The notes under the pieces are model-generated. The model had not been told where the DNA came from. It did not search any database and saw only the letters and a list, made by a program, of their open reading frames with translations. A program made the position numbers and the translations under genes. This document shows positions 53,981 to 63,048 of a DNA stretch of 64,000 nucleotides, piece after piece (position 1 is the first letter of the stretch; the number at the start of each line of letters is the position of its first letter). Origin of the DNA: Actinomycetota bacterium (GTDB lineage: Bacteria > Actinomycetota > CADDZG01 > JAHWKV01); contig JAHWKU010000001.1 in assembly GCA_019347715.1 (NCBI GenBank), positions 186,001-250,000 of the forward strand, read 5' to 3'.

Positions 53981-54304
53981 CTACCCCTCCTTCTTCTTGC
54001 CCTCAGCGGCCTCGCTGGAGCCCTCGGGCACCCGCACGATCTTGTGACGGATGTACTCCTCGCCCAGTTCCATCATGCGATCGAGTTCGGCGATGAGGCT
54101 CGGCTCGGCCCGGAAGCTGGCCACCAGGTAGAACCCTTCGCTCATGTGATCGATCTCGTAAGCGAAGCGGCGCCTGCCCCACTCGTCGAGCTTCACGACT
54201 TCGCCTCGGCCAGCGATGGCCTGGCTGACTCGCTCGATCGCTTCTTTGATGGCCGGTTCGTCCAGCCGCGAGTCCACGATGACAACGGCCTCGTAGTTGC
54301 GCAA
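53981..54304 (-). CDS. rpsF: 30S ribosomal protein S6
   Basis: A 107-residue S6: RNYEAVVIVDSRLDE, KLDEWGRRRFAYEIDHMSEGFY and EEYIRHKIVRVPE. The start is TTG at 54304, 6 nt after AAGGAGG, matching the family N-terminus; the longer open frame to 54328 would include the ribosome-binding site. It leads the rpsF-ssb-rpsR-rplI operon. Confidence 0.95.
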   Translation of the reverse strand: MRNYEAVVIVDSRLDEPAIKEAIERVSQAIAGRGEVVKLDEWGRRRFAYEIDHMSEGFYLVASFRAEPSLIAELDRMMELGEEYIRHKIVRVPEGSSEAAEGKKKEG

Positions 54305-54313
54305 GAAATGCCT

Positions 54314-54338
54314 CCTTCGGACATCCATTCACGGAAGG
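54314..54338 (-). promoter_or_regulatory. Hairpin covering the rpsF ribosome-binding site (candidate S6:S18 leader)
   Basis: On the minus strand CCTTC (54338-54334) can pair with GAAGG (54318-54314), whose last bases are part of the AAGGAGG site of rpsF. CCG follows the first arm and precedes the second, as CCG triplets do in the S6:S18-binding leader of other bacteria. Binding there would give translational feedback. The match is by eye. Confidence 0.35.
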
Positions 54339-54423
54339 CCCCCGCAGGTTTTCGGCCGGCAGGAGCAGGTGGCTAGAGCCGTCGCATGGTACCAGCGTTC
54401 TCACTTTCCCGTCCATCGTCATC

Positions 54424-54429
54424 ACTATA
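54424..54429 (-). promoter_or_regulatory. -10 element of the rpsF operon
   Basis: TATAGT on the minus strand lies about 120 nt upstream of the rpsF start. No convincing -35 is seen, but the distance leaves room for the leader hairpin. Nothing else is recognised in the gap 54339-54504. Confidence 0.35.
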
Positions 54430-54504
54430 GGAGGGGGTACCGACAACCCCGGGCCAGAACGCGAAGAAATCTCCGGAATCCCGCGAAGAAATATCTAATA
54501 GGAG

Positions 54505-55845
54505 TTATTGCGTAGCTCTTGCCGGGGCTGGAAAGAGTCGCTCAGCGCTGGTGGATCTCCAGGCCAGCAACCCGAGGGCCAAAGCCCGGGCCAGGACAGC
54601 AACCTCGAACATCCCTTTCCACGCCGGATCCGCGAATTCCATGACGGTGAAGTAATAGAAGCCCGAAACGAAGACCCCTAGATCCGCGACGAAGTAACCG
54701 AACACGTACCGCCACGGGATGTTCAACATCGCGAGCAAGGGCACCAGCCACAACGCGTACTGCGGAGAATGAACCTTCGACACGAGAAGGAAGATGACAA
54801 GAATCCCAAGCGAGACGGACATGAGTGGAAACTCTCCCTCGGTCTTCTGCCTTCGCCAACCGGCCCACAACATCCACAGACTGCCGGCGGCGAACAGGAT
54901 GAGACTTGCGATGCTCACGAAGTCTTTGTAACCACTCGATTGCCCCTCGATGGGAACCCTCCAGAACTCGCTCGGGAATACGGCCTTTAAATGGTGGGCT
55001 ATCCAGAACCAGACCGTTCCGAAATCGGGGTAGCGGGCCGCATGAAAACTCCATATTCCCAACCAGCCGTTCAACTCTGGGTCTCTCAACTCCAGCTGTT
55101 GGGCGAGCGAAACAATCTCGGGCCGGTCGAAGACCGGGCCCACTCCCGAAGACAGGGCGACCCATGGCAGGTTGAGCAGAACGAACACGGCAACGAAGCC
55201 CGTCATGATCCGAACGGCACTCGAACGATCCCCCCGTGACCATCTCTCGAGAAGAACTCCCGGCAGCAGAAAGAGGGGGTAGAGCTTGGCGCTCGCGCCG
55301 GCGGCGAGAGCACTCGAACCGAGGCCATCTCTTCGGTCCTCGATTCCTGCGAGCGCTACTGCGGCGAGCGCTACCGCGATCAGGTCCCAATTGTGGAAGG
55401 CGTAAAGCACGAGAGGGCTTCCGATCGACCACATGAGCAAACGCCTCGACGTCACCCGCGGCCTGAGTGAAGCAGTAACAAAAAACGCGAACGGGGCGAG
55501 CATGAGGACCGTTACTTGAAAGTAATTCTCATTTGAGTTGGCGATGTTGCTCACGTCCGCCAAAGCCCTCAAAACCCGTCCGGCGAGATCCATGAACAAC
55601 CCCGTCAACACCGGATATTCGTATTGGGCATCGATATATGGAAGGAGCCCGTTCGCGACCCCCCGAAAGATGAACAGGGGCTGGATGTCGTTGTAACAAA
55701 GCCTGCGGTACTGCAGCGCATCAGCCCACAGGTTCAAAACGCACTGCGCTTTGATCGCGTAGGAAGCCACAAGGCCCACGGCCGTCATTCCCATGGCCGC
55801 AGGGAAGGAGGCCACCTGGTTGAGGGAGCCTTGGTGGCTGTTCAC
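54505..55845 (-). CDS. Polytopic membrane glycosyltransferase (GT87/DUF2029-like)
   Basis: A 446-residue protein with about ten membrane helices, corresponding in position to M. tuberculosis Rv0051. Early YIDAQYEYPVLTGLF holds acidic residues like the GT-C catalytic loop; SAKLYPLFLLPGVLL and VHSPQYALWLVPLLA are typical of polyprenyl-phosphomannose-dependent mannosyltransferases. It probably adds sugar on the outer face of the membrane. It starts at GTG 7 nt after the penicillin-binding protein gene and so is likely co-transcribed with it. Confidence 0.85.
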   Translation of the reverse strand: MNSHQGSLNQVASFPAAMGMTAVGLVASYAIKAQCVLNLWADALQYRRLCYNDIQPLFIFRGVANGLLPYIDAQYEYPVLTGLFMDLAGRVLRALADVSNIANSNENYFQVTVLMLAPFAFFVTASLRPRVTSRRLLMWSIGSPLVLYAFHNWDLIAVALAAVALAGIEDRRDGLGSSALAAGASAKLYPLFLLPGVLLERWSRGDRSSAVRIMTGFVAVFVLLNLPWVALSSGVGPVFDRPEIVSLAQQLELRDPELNGWLGIWSFHAARYPDFGTVWFWIAHHLKAVFPSEFWRVPIEGQSSGYKDFVSIASLILFAAGSLWMLWAGWRRQKTEGEFPLMSVSLGILVIFLLVSKVHSPQYALWLVPLLAMLNIPWRYVFGYFVADLGVFVSGFYYFTVMEFADPAWKGMFEVAVLARALALGLLAWRSTSAERLFPAPARATQ

Positions 55846-55852
55846 GTACTGC

Positions 55853-58027
55853 TTAGAGCGGAGACAGAGTCGGAGACGGAGATGGCGAGGGTGAGGGAGT
55901 CGGGGTCTTCTTGTCCCCAGGCGTCGGGCTCTTCGGTGATGGCGAGGTCGCCGGCAAAGAAGGGGATGGACTCGGAGCCGGAGAAGGCGACGGAGAACGT
56001 GCTATGCAATTTTCGGGCGGGGGAGTTACGTCCGGAGGGCATGGGGTGGGACTGGGGTTAATGACCTCGCCCTTCAGCTCTGGAGCCACAAACTTGACGG
56101 GTTCGATTCCCTCCATGGCCGCTTCCATGAACTTCTGCCAAATGGTCGCGGGGAATGAGCCACCCGTTACTCTCCTGCCGCGAACGTCGGTCATCTCGGG
56201 GATCTTGGGGGGATCGCCCTCCGGTCGGAAGCCCATCCACACGACCGTAGAAAGACCAGGCTGCTCGTCCTCATGCGGGGTGTAGCCGGCGAACCAGGCA
56301 TCAACGTGATTCTGGGTGGTACCCGTCTTGCCGGCTGCCGGCCGGCCGATCTTCGCGCCCGTTCCCGTTCCGCGCTGGATATTTTGTTCGAGGACCATGT
56401 TCACCGTGTCGGCAATGTTGGCATCCATCACTTTCTCGTGGTTCGATCCTTGCTCTCCGATCACCTCGCCGTCTGGGGTTTCCACCTTGAGGACGGCAAC
56501 GACGTCAGCACGAACTCCTCTAGCCGCGAAGGTTCCGTATGCCCGAGCCATTTCGAGTGGGCTGACCGCTGAGGTCCCGAGAGTCAGCGCGCAAACGGCC
56601 TCCAGCTTGCTCGTGATACCGGCGTCCTCCGCGATCTTTCTGACCGGGCGCGGCTTGATCTTGTCGATCATCTGTGCATAGACGGTGTTCACTGACTTCG
56701 TGGTGGCCTCGACCACGTCTACCTTGCCGAAGCCGTCGTTATCGAAGTTGTTGACCTCCCAATTCGAACCATCCTCGTTCTTGCACTGCCGGCTGGTTAT
56801 TTCCATCTTCGACGGCGCTTGGAAGGTCGACTTGACGGATTTTCCTTCAGCAACAAAGGCAGCCAGCGTGAATGGCTTGAACGCCGATCCCGCCTGTCTT
56901 CCGCTCACCTTGCCGTCTGAGCGCTGCATGGTGGCGAAGTTGAAACCCCGCGCCCGTTCTAGAGAATTGACCACCCGGCCCCCGACCATAGCCTTGACGT
57001 GGCCGTTGGTATCAACCGAAACCAATGCCGCTTCCGGATCGTCCTCCCGATCTAGCGTCGAGGTCACAGCCTCCTCCGCCGCCCCCTGCATCCGAAGATC
57101 GAGGGTCGTGTGAACGGTTAATCCTCCTCCAAATATGTCGGAGTCGGTCAGCTCGAATTGGTTGTAGAGAATCTGCTTTACGTATTCCATGAAATACGCG
57201 GCCCGTGATGCTTCCTGTTCAACCGAGACGGAAAGATTGAAGACGATGGGATTCGCCTCGGCCGCCTCGAGGTCTGACTTCTTCAGGTTCCCCGAGTCCA
57301 CCATGTCGTTTAGGACTTCCTTTCGAATACTCTCTGCTTCCTCGGGACTTGAGTCCGGCTGAAAACGCTGCGGCGCGCGAATCACTCCTGCGAGGTAGGC
57401 GGCCTCGTTCAACGTCAACTCGGCGGCTGGTTTGGAGAAGTAAGTGCGAGACGCTGCTTCAGCCCCATAGGCCCCGCGGCCAAAGTAGACGGTGTTCAAG
57501 TAGAACTCGAGGATCTTGTCTTTGGAGAACTTGCGCTCGAGCTTCACGGCCAGCGAGGCTTCTTTGAGTTTGCGGAACACGGTTCGCTCCTTACTAACCC
57601 TGAACCCTCTTGCGTTACGGACGTATTGCTGAGTGATGGTGGAGCCCCCCTGGCGCACGCCTCTCTCGCTGACGTTGGTGAACGTCGCTCTCAGGATTCC
57701 TCTCAAACTCACACCGGGATGTTCGTAAAACGAGCGGTCCTCGGTGGCGACCACAGCCTTGCGAAGGTTCTCCGAGATCTGGTCAAGCGGGACGATGGTT
57801 CGGTTCTCCTCTCCATGCAGCGTCCCAATTAGCTCGCCGTTGGCAGCAAGGATCTTGGAAGACTGCGCCGACGGAAGTGCCTCGGGAAGAGGAACGGCCC
57901 CCAAAAAAAGCACGAGGAGGAAAATCATCACGAGCGCCGCGATGCCGCCCGCGATCAACCACCACCTCTTGCGAAGAAGAGCAAGGATCGAGGTCAGTGG
58001 GGAAGATTTCTTTGCGCGTTTTGCCAT
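55853..58027 (-). CDS. ponA: Class A penicillin-binding protein (PBP1)
   Basis: A 724-residue bifunctional peptidoglycan synthase. One membrane helix lies at about 22-44. The glycosyltransferase domain has the catalytic ATEDRSFYEHPGV, RQGGSTITQQ and KILEFYLNTVYFGRG. The transpeptidase has the active-site serine in GSAFKPF, SVN in TKSVNTVY and KTG in AGKTGTTQ. The last 70 residues are a low-complexity Pro-Ser-Thr tail, common in actinobacterial PonA. It corresponds to M. tuberculosis ponA1. Confidence 0.97.
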   Translation of the reverse strand: MAKRAKKSSPLTSILALLRKRWWLIAGGIAALVMIFLLVLFLGAVPLPEALPSAQSSKILAANGELIGTLHGEENRTIVPLDQISENLRKAVVATEDRSFYEHPGVSLRGILRATFTNVSERGVRQGGSTITQQYVRNARGFRVSKERTVFRKLKEASLAVKLERKFSKDKILEFYLNTVYFGRGAYGAEAASRTYFSKPAAELTLNEAAYLAGVIRAPQRFQPDSSPEEAESIRKEVLNDMVDSGNLKKSDLEAAEANPIVFNLSVSVEQEASRAAYFMEYVKQILYNQFELTDSDIFGGGLTVHTTLDLRMQGAAEEAVTSTLDREDDPEAALVSVDTNGHVKAMVGGRVVNSLERARGFNFATMQRSDGKVSGRQAGSAFKPFTLAAFVAEGKSVKSTFQAPSKMEITSRQCKNEDGSNWEVNNFDNDGFGKVDVVEATTKSVNTVYAQMIDKIKPRPVRKIAEDAGITSKLEAVCALTLGTSAVSPLEMARAYGTFAARGVRADVVAVLKVETPDGEVIGEQGSNHEKVMDANIADTVNMVLEQNIQRGTGTGAKIGRPAAGKTGTTQNHVDAWFAGYTPHEDEQPGLSTVVWMGFRPEGDPPKIPEMTDVRGRRVTGGSFPATIWQKFMEAAMEGIEPVKFVAPELKGEVINPSPTPCPPDVTPPPENCIARSPSPSPAPSPSPSLPATSPSPKSPTPGDKKTPTPSPSPSPSPTLSPL

Positions 58028-58081
58028 CGAGGGTCAAGTCTTTTTACCACGGTAACCGCTCCGACTAACTTTGTTGGGGTC

Positions 58082-59137
58082 TTACAGAAACCCGGTTGAG
58101 GCTCCGAGCCCCGCCAGACGAATCAGAAGGAGAACAGCGAGGCCTGCTGCCGTCCATCCCGCGATCGCAAATCCGCCCCGTTCTGGGGGCCGGCTGATGA
58201 ACTCGTTCAGCTGATCCAGGGCAACCCGCGAAGGCTTCAGCAAGAAGAACGCGGCGGCCGAAGCAATCGCCAGGGCGTAGCCAAACCAAAGCACAAGCTC
58301 GGGAGACCTCTCCAAGAAGATCAAGACCGTCCCGATAGCGGCTAGGAAAGAAGCAGCTCTTCCTCCAGCCGATGGTTTCGATACCGCGACCTTCCCTGCG
58401 GCCCAAGCCCAAAGTACGAAGCCGGCGGCTGCCCCGAGCAATGCGATGGGGCCGGGGTCGGGAATCGAAGCGCTCGAAGCCACCGAAGCAGGTCCCATCA
58501 GGATCACCCACATGGAAATAACCCGCTCACCGAGCATCGTTGCGAGGATCGCAAGACCCACGACAGCGAGTGCCGCTGGGGGCAGGCCCGCAGCAGCCAT
58601 CGCAAGGGCAACCCCAGAGCCAAAGGCGGCCAGCGGATCCAGTCTCCTTCCCCATAGCGCTGCCCCGAACAACCCCAAAGCAGCAAGGGCCGCAGCGGGA
58701 GCAGCCGAGCCAGAAGCCCATCCGATAAGAAAGAGCCCCTGCCACATGAAGAAGGCCCCGATCGCATCTGAAGACCTGGCGGCCCCAAGCAATCGCACGG
58801 CCCCCGCGATCACGACGAGCGGCGCCCCCGCGGCCCAACTGCTGGGGAACGACCAATCGAACCCTTCTCCGTAACGAACAGTCATGGCAACGACCAGCAG
58901 CAGGTCGCTCAGGGCAAAAAGAGCGAAGGGCCCCCGGGCGGCGGTCTTTCTTACCGAAGCAACCGCTCGATAAAGCGTGGGTGCGATGAACAGAACAAGG
59001 AAAAGCACAAAGGGATCCCGGTCCAAAGACAACGCGAAGGCCGCAGAGGACACGAGCAAGAAGATATGGCTGTCATGCCTTCTGTTCCATGTAAAAGCCA
59101 GATAGGAGAAGAGGGCACCAGCAGGGAAGAGTGCCAT
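58082..59137 (-). CDS. Multi-spanning membrane protein of unknown function
   Basis: I cannot name this family. The 351-residue protein has about ten hydrophobic helices, many Ala/Gly-rich, and an N-terminal FPAGALFSYLAFTWN segment that faintly resembles proton-pumping NADH-dehydrogenase/Mrp-type subunits. The conserved charged residues of that family are not obvious. ATG at 59137 is chosen because the upstream gene's TAA overlaps it by one base (TAATG); the frame upstream of that overlaps the neighbour. The pair seems to form one unit. Confidence 0.65.
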   Translation of the reverse strand: MALFPAGALFSYLAFTWNRRHDSHIFLLVSSAAFALSLDRDPFVLFLVLFIAPTLYRAVASVRKTAARGPFALFALSDLLLVVAMTVRYGEGFDWSFPSSWAAGAPLVVIAGAVRLLGAARSSDAIGAFFMWQGLFLIGWASGSAAPAAALAALGLFGAALWGRRLDPLAAFGSGVALAMAAAGLPPAALAVVGLAILATMLGERVISMWVILMGPASVASSASIPDPGPIALLGAAAGFVLWAWAAGKVAVSKPSAGGRAASFLAAIGTVLIFLERSPELVLWFGYALAIASAAAFFLLKPSRVALDQLNEFISRPPERGGFAIAGWTAAGLAVLLLIRLAGLGASTGFL

Positions 59138-59928
59138 TAAGTAAGGGGCTGGGCCAAAAGACAAAGGCCTGCGACCACCGCACAGGAGATGAGTGCCGGC
59201 CTTTCGGGAATCCGGTGCGTCCAATGTCTCGCAAAGGAAACCCCTGCAACCGCGACCAGCAGAAAGATAGTCGAGGCCATTACCAACAGCATCATCCTGA
59301 GATCAAACGGACCGCTCGAAAGGATCGCGACCGACGGACCTGCCACGGACGCTGCTATTACCGTTGCTGCCAGGGCCGTCTGTAGCCACCGAAGAAGCGG
59401 ATCCATGCCAACCGCCAAGTCCTTTGTGAACGCCGGTGCGGTGGCAACGTGAAAAGTGCAACTGATGAACCCTGCCGCAGCGGCCAGACCGGCGAGTAAT
59501 GCCGATGGGTACGGGGCCACCAAAAGTGTGGGGCCCAGCACGGCTTGGGCCCCCAGAATGGCTTCTGTGTCCAGGGTCTGAAACCGCGCCGAAATTGCGA
59601 TTGCGCATACACCCAGGACCGCGAGCCAAGCATGGTCGTTTCCGCCGCTCGTCCTGGAAAGTCGATGCCTCACCATCGACATCACAACCAGTCCCCCGAG
59701 TGGAACGAGGACGACAACCGGAAGTAATCCGATAGCTGAAGGAACGCCTGCTGCCGCAGAGAAAACCGCGAGGGCCATGAGCGAGCGGCCTTGAATCTCG
59801 TCTACTTCGACCTTGGTTCTAAAAGAAGCCAGGATCTCGCGTCGGCGTCCCCATTCGGGCGAGCCCACCGCCGCGGCCGCAAGCACCGCTGCCGTGGCGA
59901 TCACCGCAACGGCGAGGGACTGAGCCAA
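59137..59928 (-). CDS. Membrane protein of unknown function, partner of 58082-59137
   Basis: A 263-residue protein with seven or eight predicted helices and no recognised domain. It opens with an N-terminal Ala-rich helix and a basic WGRRREILASFRTK loop. It lies 5 nt after the DUF5318 gene and overlaps the next membrane gene by one base, so the three are probably co-expressed. The location next to ponA suggests an envelope role, which is inference only. Confidence 0.65.
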   Translation of the reverse strand: MAQSLAVAVIATAAVLAAAAVGSPEWGRRREILASFRTKVEVDEIQGRSLMALAVFSAAAGVPSAIGLLPVVVLVPLGGLVVMSMVRHRLSRTSGGNDHAWLAVLGVCAIAISARFQTLDTEAILGAQAVLGPTLLVAPYPSALLAGLAAAAGFISCTFHVATAPAFTKDLAVGMDPLLRWLQTALAATVIAASVAGPSVAILSSGPFDLRMMLLVMASTIFLLVAVAGVSFARHWTHRIPERPALISCAVVAGLCLLAQPLT

Positions 59929-59933
59929 CTCCT

Positions 59934-60428
59934 TCAGGCTTGTTCCGGCCGGCGCCTGAGCCTCAGCACTTTGCCAGAAGCGGCTGAATGAGATCCGTTT
60001 CCATTGCCGTTGGAGCTAGGTCCGCTGCGTGACACCAAACCATTACTGTTCCCGGAATCCGCTAACGAAGGGTGTCCCTTGCCGAGCAAGTAACTTGCCG
60101 CCAAATGGTTCCACCCGCACTCCAGACAAACCTCGACTGCATAGCATCGAAATTCATCGACCTGGCGGCTCAACTCGTCAACCATCGATTCCGGATAAAC
60201 CACCCTGCCCGAAAGACGACCTAGCTGTTCGCCGTATACATAACGGACCTGGCGCAATGCGTTCCGCTCACATACAGGACAGGGACGGTTCAGAGGCTCT
60301 CCTATGTGCCGAGCAGCTCGCGTTAACTCGGGGTGGGCATCGCATATGTCAAAGCGATCGACAGATCCCTTACGGAAGCGCCGCAAAAGTGAGCGCTTGG
60401 CGAGCGTGTAATCGATGATCCCTCGCAC
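59934..60428 (-). CDS. DUF5318 family protein
   Basis: A 164-residue protein with the actinobacterial DUF5318 pattern: IIDYTLAKRSLLRRF, VCDAHPEL-like segment, RPCPVCERNAL, VYGEQLG and EVCLECGWNHLAASYLLG. The CPVC and CLEC pairs may bind zinc. It corresponds to M. tuberculosis Rv0049, also beside ponA1. The C-terminus is a Ser/Asn/Gly-rich tail. The start is GTG; TACAAT lies 9 nt upstream and there is no ribosome-binding site, so the transcript may be nearly leaderless. Function unknown. Confidence 0.85.
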   Translation of the reverse strand: MRGIIDYTLAKRSLLRRFRKGSVDRFDICDAHPELTRAARHIGEPLNRPCPVCERNALRQVRYVYGEQLGRLSGRVVYPESMVDELSRQVDEFRCYAVEVCLECGWNHLAASYLLGKGHPSLADSGNSNGLVSRSGPSSNGNGNGSHSAASGKVLRLRRRPEQA

Positions 60429-60466
60429 AGTCCGGCCATTGTAAAGGAGTACTCGCGGCAGGAGTC

Positions 60467-61444
60467 ATGGCTGATAGCCTCGCCCCTCAAATGGCCGTGA
60501 TCGAAGTAGAGCGTCTTCGTAAGCACTATCCAGGATTTCATGGAGGCACGCTGGCGCTCGACCGGGTGGATTTCGAGGTCCCCGAGGGCGGTGTCTTTGG
60601 ATTCCTTGGACCAAACGGCGCGGGCAAGACGACGACGATCCGCTGCCTTCTTGATCTGATCCGCCCGTCTGCGGGGGAATGCAGAGTGCTCGGCACGAAA
60701 AGCCGCGGCTCCATCTCAACCGTCATCGATCAGATCGGAGCGATAGTCGAGACTCCGGCGTTCTTTCCACGCTTCACGGCGCAGCGAAACCTCGATCTGC
60801 TGGCCGGTCTTTACGGCATGGGTCGCCGGGAAGTAAGGGGAGCGCTCGAACGGGTTGGGCTGGCCGGAAGGGAGAAGGATCTCGTTCGAGGTTATTCGCT
60901 CGGAATGAAGCAAAGACTCGGGCTCGCAGCGGCGTTATTGAAAGATCCCAAGGTGCTGATCCTCGACGAACCCGCCCACGGTCTCGACCCAGCGGGGATT
61001 ACCGAAGTGCGCGGACTTCTTCGCCAGCTTGGAGACGAGGGCCGCACTGTGTTTTTGTCCAGTCATCTTCTGGCTGAAGTTCAAGCGATCTGCGACAAAG
61101 TGGCCATCCTTTCGCGCGGCCGTTGCGTCGCGCAGGGCACCGTTAGGGAAGTTCTCGGCAGGGGCAGGACTACTGGAGTCCTCGTCAGGGTCTCCGATAT
61201 CCCAAAGGCGATGCAGATTCTCGATGCCGGAGGCTTCGACGTATCCGAAGCTGATGACGCCATCACCGTCACTGCAGACCCGGCAAGGTCTTCTGAAATC
61301 ACACAAGCCCTCGCAACGAACGAACTCTACGTTCAGGAAATTCGCCCTCTCCAGGTGACTCTGGAAGAGGTGTTCCTGGAACTCACCGCCGATGACCGCG
61401 ACGAGGCCTGGCTGCAGGAACCACCGAAGAGCAACGATGACTAG
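60467..61444 (+). CDS. ABC transporter ATP-binding protein
   Basis: A 325-residue exporter-type ATPase. Walker A is GPNGAGKTTT, the Q-loop region follows IGAIVETPAFF, the signature is YSLGMKQRL (LGMKQ in place of LSGGQ), Walker B is VLILDEPAHGLDP and the switch histidine is in LSSHLL. The C-terminal extension is of the BcrA/DrrA kind. It overlaps the permease gene by 8 nt. It corresponds to drug, lipid or antibiotic exporters, without a specific substrate. Confidence 0.93.
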   Translation: MADSLAPQMAVIEVERLRKHYPGFHGGTLALDRVDFEVPEGGVFGFLGPNGAGKTTTIRCLLDLIRPSAGECRVLGTKSRGSISTVIDQIGAIVETPAFFPRFTAQRNLDLLAGLYGMGRREVRGALERVGLAGREKDLVRGYSLGMKQRLGLAAALLKDPKVLILDEPAHGLDPAGITEVRGLLRQLGDEGRTVFLSSHLLAEVQAICDKVAILSRGRCVAQGTVREVLGRGRTTGVLVRVSDIPKAMQILDAGGFDVSEADDAITVTADPARSSEITQALATNELYVQEIRPLQVTLEEVFLELTADDRDEAWLQEPPKSNDD

Positions 61445-62420
61445 GCTCCTGCTGGTCGAGGTCAGAAGATTCTTCGCACGAGACATCGTGCGACTGTTCG
61501 GGCTCATCCTGGTCGGAGGGATCGTCCTCATCACCATCGGGAGCTTTCTTTCGTCCCTGCCGATGACCCCAGCGGAGGCCGCCGAGGCGGATGAACAAAT
61601 ACGCGCAAATCGCACTGATATGGAGGAACAGATCCTCCAGTGTCGCAACCCCCCGCCCGCAACCGAGCAGATAGAAATGATGGAACAGCAGGGGATGCCG
61701 CCCGAGTTCATCGAGCGAATGAGGATAGACGCCGAACGCGACCGAACTCGAAGGGAATGCCTGGATCAATTGCAGACCAGCGTAAACGGGCGTTTGATTT
61801 TCGCCAGGACCTACCCCAGCAACATCCAGCTGGCAATCTTTCCCATGGCTCTCATGAGCCTGGCGATAGGGGCAACGCTCATCGGGGCTGAATGGACGAC
61901 GGGGACTGTGACGACCCAGCTCACATGGGAGCCTCGGCGACTGAGGCTCTTCTCGGTGAAAGCGCTGGTCGCGGCGCTTGGTGTTCTCGCAACCTTCGTC
62001 GCGCTGCAGGCCCTTATGGCCGTGAGCCTGCTCCCCGGAACGCTGCTTCGAGGAACCTTCGCAGGGATCGATCGGTGGTGGTGGGAGCACTACCTAGACA
62101 TCGTCTGGAGAGGGGGAGCTGTGCTGGCCATCGCGTGCCTCCTCGGATTCGGGGTCTCAGGTTTGATCCGAAACACGGTGGCAGCGGTGGGGGGCCTGTT
62201 CGCCTATCTGCTGATTGTGGAGAACATCCTGCGAGCAGTGACCCAAGACCTTCGACAATGGCTCATCACCAACAACTTGCTGGTTGCGGTGTTGCCGGAC
62301 GGCTCCCGAATCATTCCGGAAAGAAGCGCCGAGGAGGCCCTCCTCCTGCTATCTGCATACGTTTTCGGGATTCTCGTCCTCTCCGGGTTCCTGTTCTGGA
62401 GGAGAGACGTAGCCGGCTGA
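61437..62420 (+). CDS. ABC transporter permease (ABC-2 type)
   Basis: A 327-residue permease. One membrane helix lies at about 20-42, an external loop of about 90 residues rich in acidic residues follows, then five helices. ATG at 61437 is taken as the start because the frame upstream is the 3' end of the ATPase gene. With the ATPase it makes a complete exporter. PadR, encoded 76 nt downstream, often regulates such exporters. Confidence 0.85.
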   Translation: MTRLLLVEVRRFFARDIVRLFGLILVGGIVLITIGSFLSSLPMTPAEAAEADEQIRANRTDMEEQILQCRNPPPATEQIEMMEQQGMPPEFIERMRIDAERDRTRRECLDQLQTSVNGRLIFARTYPSNIQLAIFPMALMSLAIGATLIGAEWTTGTVTTQLTWEPRRLRLFSVKALVAALGVLATFVALQALMAVSLLPGTLLRGTFAGIDRWWWEHYLDIVWRGGAVLAIACLLGFGVSGLIRNTVAAVGGLFAYLLIVENILRAVTQDLRQWLITNNLLVAVLPDGSRIIPERSAEEALLLLSAYVFGILVLSGFLFWRRDVAG

Positions 62421-62432
62421 GTTCCGGCCTGC

Positions 62433-62480
62433 TTGACACCAGGGCGAGGTCGCGCTTAGATATATCGAGCCGATATATCT
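62433..62480 (+). promoter_or_regulatory. padR promoter with palindromic operator
   Basis: A perfect -35 TTGACA (62433-62438) is followed by a weak -10 near 62456-62462. Overlapping the -10 is a perfect inverted repeat with 10-bp arms AGATATATCG and CGATATATCT around AGC (62458-62480). A partial second site AGAT-AC-ATCT follows at 62484-62493. PadR proteins bind ATGT/ACAT-type or similar AT-rich repeats, so this is most likely the autoregulatory operator. Confidence 0.65.
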
Positions 62481-62496
62481 AGGAGATACATCTAAC

Positions 62497-63030
62497 GTGA
62501 TCGAGATGGCCGTTTTAGGGCTTTTGAAAGAGCGCACCATGCACGGCTACGAGCTGAAAAAGGAGCTAACCGCTCAGCTCGGCCAGTTCTGGCAGGTGTC
62601 GTACGGTTCGCTCTACCCGGCCTTGAAGCGCCTCGAAAAACAGGGGGCCGTGGAGAGGATATTCCCCAAGGGCGACGTCAAGCGCGCCAAGAACATCTAC
62701 CGCATCACCAAACAAGGCGAAGTCGAGTTCGCGGAAGCTCTCGCAGAACCGACCGCCCCAGACGACCAGCATTTCGGCGTCAAGCTCGCTTTCTTCCGGT
62801 ACCTGAAGCCAGCGGACCGCGTAGAGATCCTCGAGCGGCGCCGCGCTTACCTAACCGAGAAGCTGGCCGACGCAAGAACAAAGCTTCGCCAGTACAAAGA
62901 GCGCATCGACGCATACACCTACCGACTCATGGAGCACGGAGTCGACACGAACACCGCAGAGATCGAATGGATCGACCAGTTGATAGCTGAAGAAAAAGGT
63001 GGCGCAGCCGGGGCCACCCCGGCGCGTTAA
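62497..63030 (+). CDS. PadR-family transcriptional regulator
   Basis: A 177-residue PadR protein. The winged helix has VLGLLKERTMHGYELKKEL, the recognition region SYGSLYPALKRLEKQG and the wing KNIYRITKQGE. A C-terminal coiled coil (about 110-165) mediates dimerisation. The GTG start lies 17 nt after the palindromic operator. It corresponds to M. tuberculosis Rv0047c, next to ino1, and may control ino1, itself and perhaps the ABC exporter. Confidence 0.93.
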   Translation: MIEMAVLGLLKERTMHGYELKKELTAQLGQFWQVSYGSLYPALKRLEKQGAVERIFPKGDVKRAKNIYRITKQGEVEFAEALAEPTAPDDQHFGVKLAFFRYLKPADRVEILERRRAYLTEKLADARTKLRQYKERIDAYTYRLMEHGVDTNTAEIEWIDQLIAEEKGGAAGATPAR

Positions 63031-63048
63031 AAAGGGAGCAAAAGGAAA

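Noticed and set aside
55853..56066. DNA tandem repeat at the ponA 3' end
   Set aside because: The repetitive bases simply encode the Pro-Ser-Thr tail; no longer repeat unit was seen.
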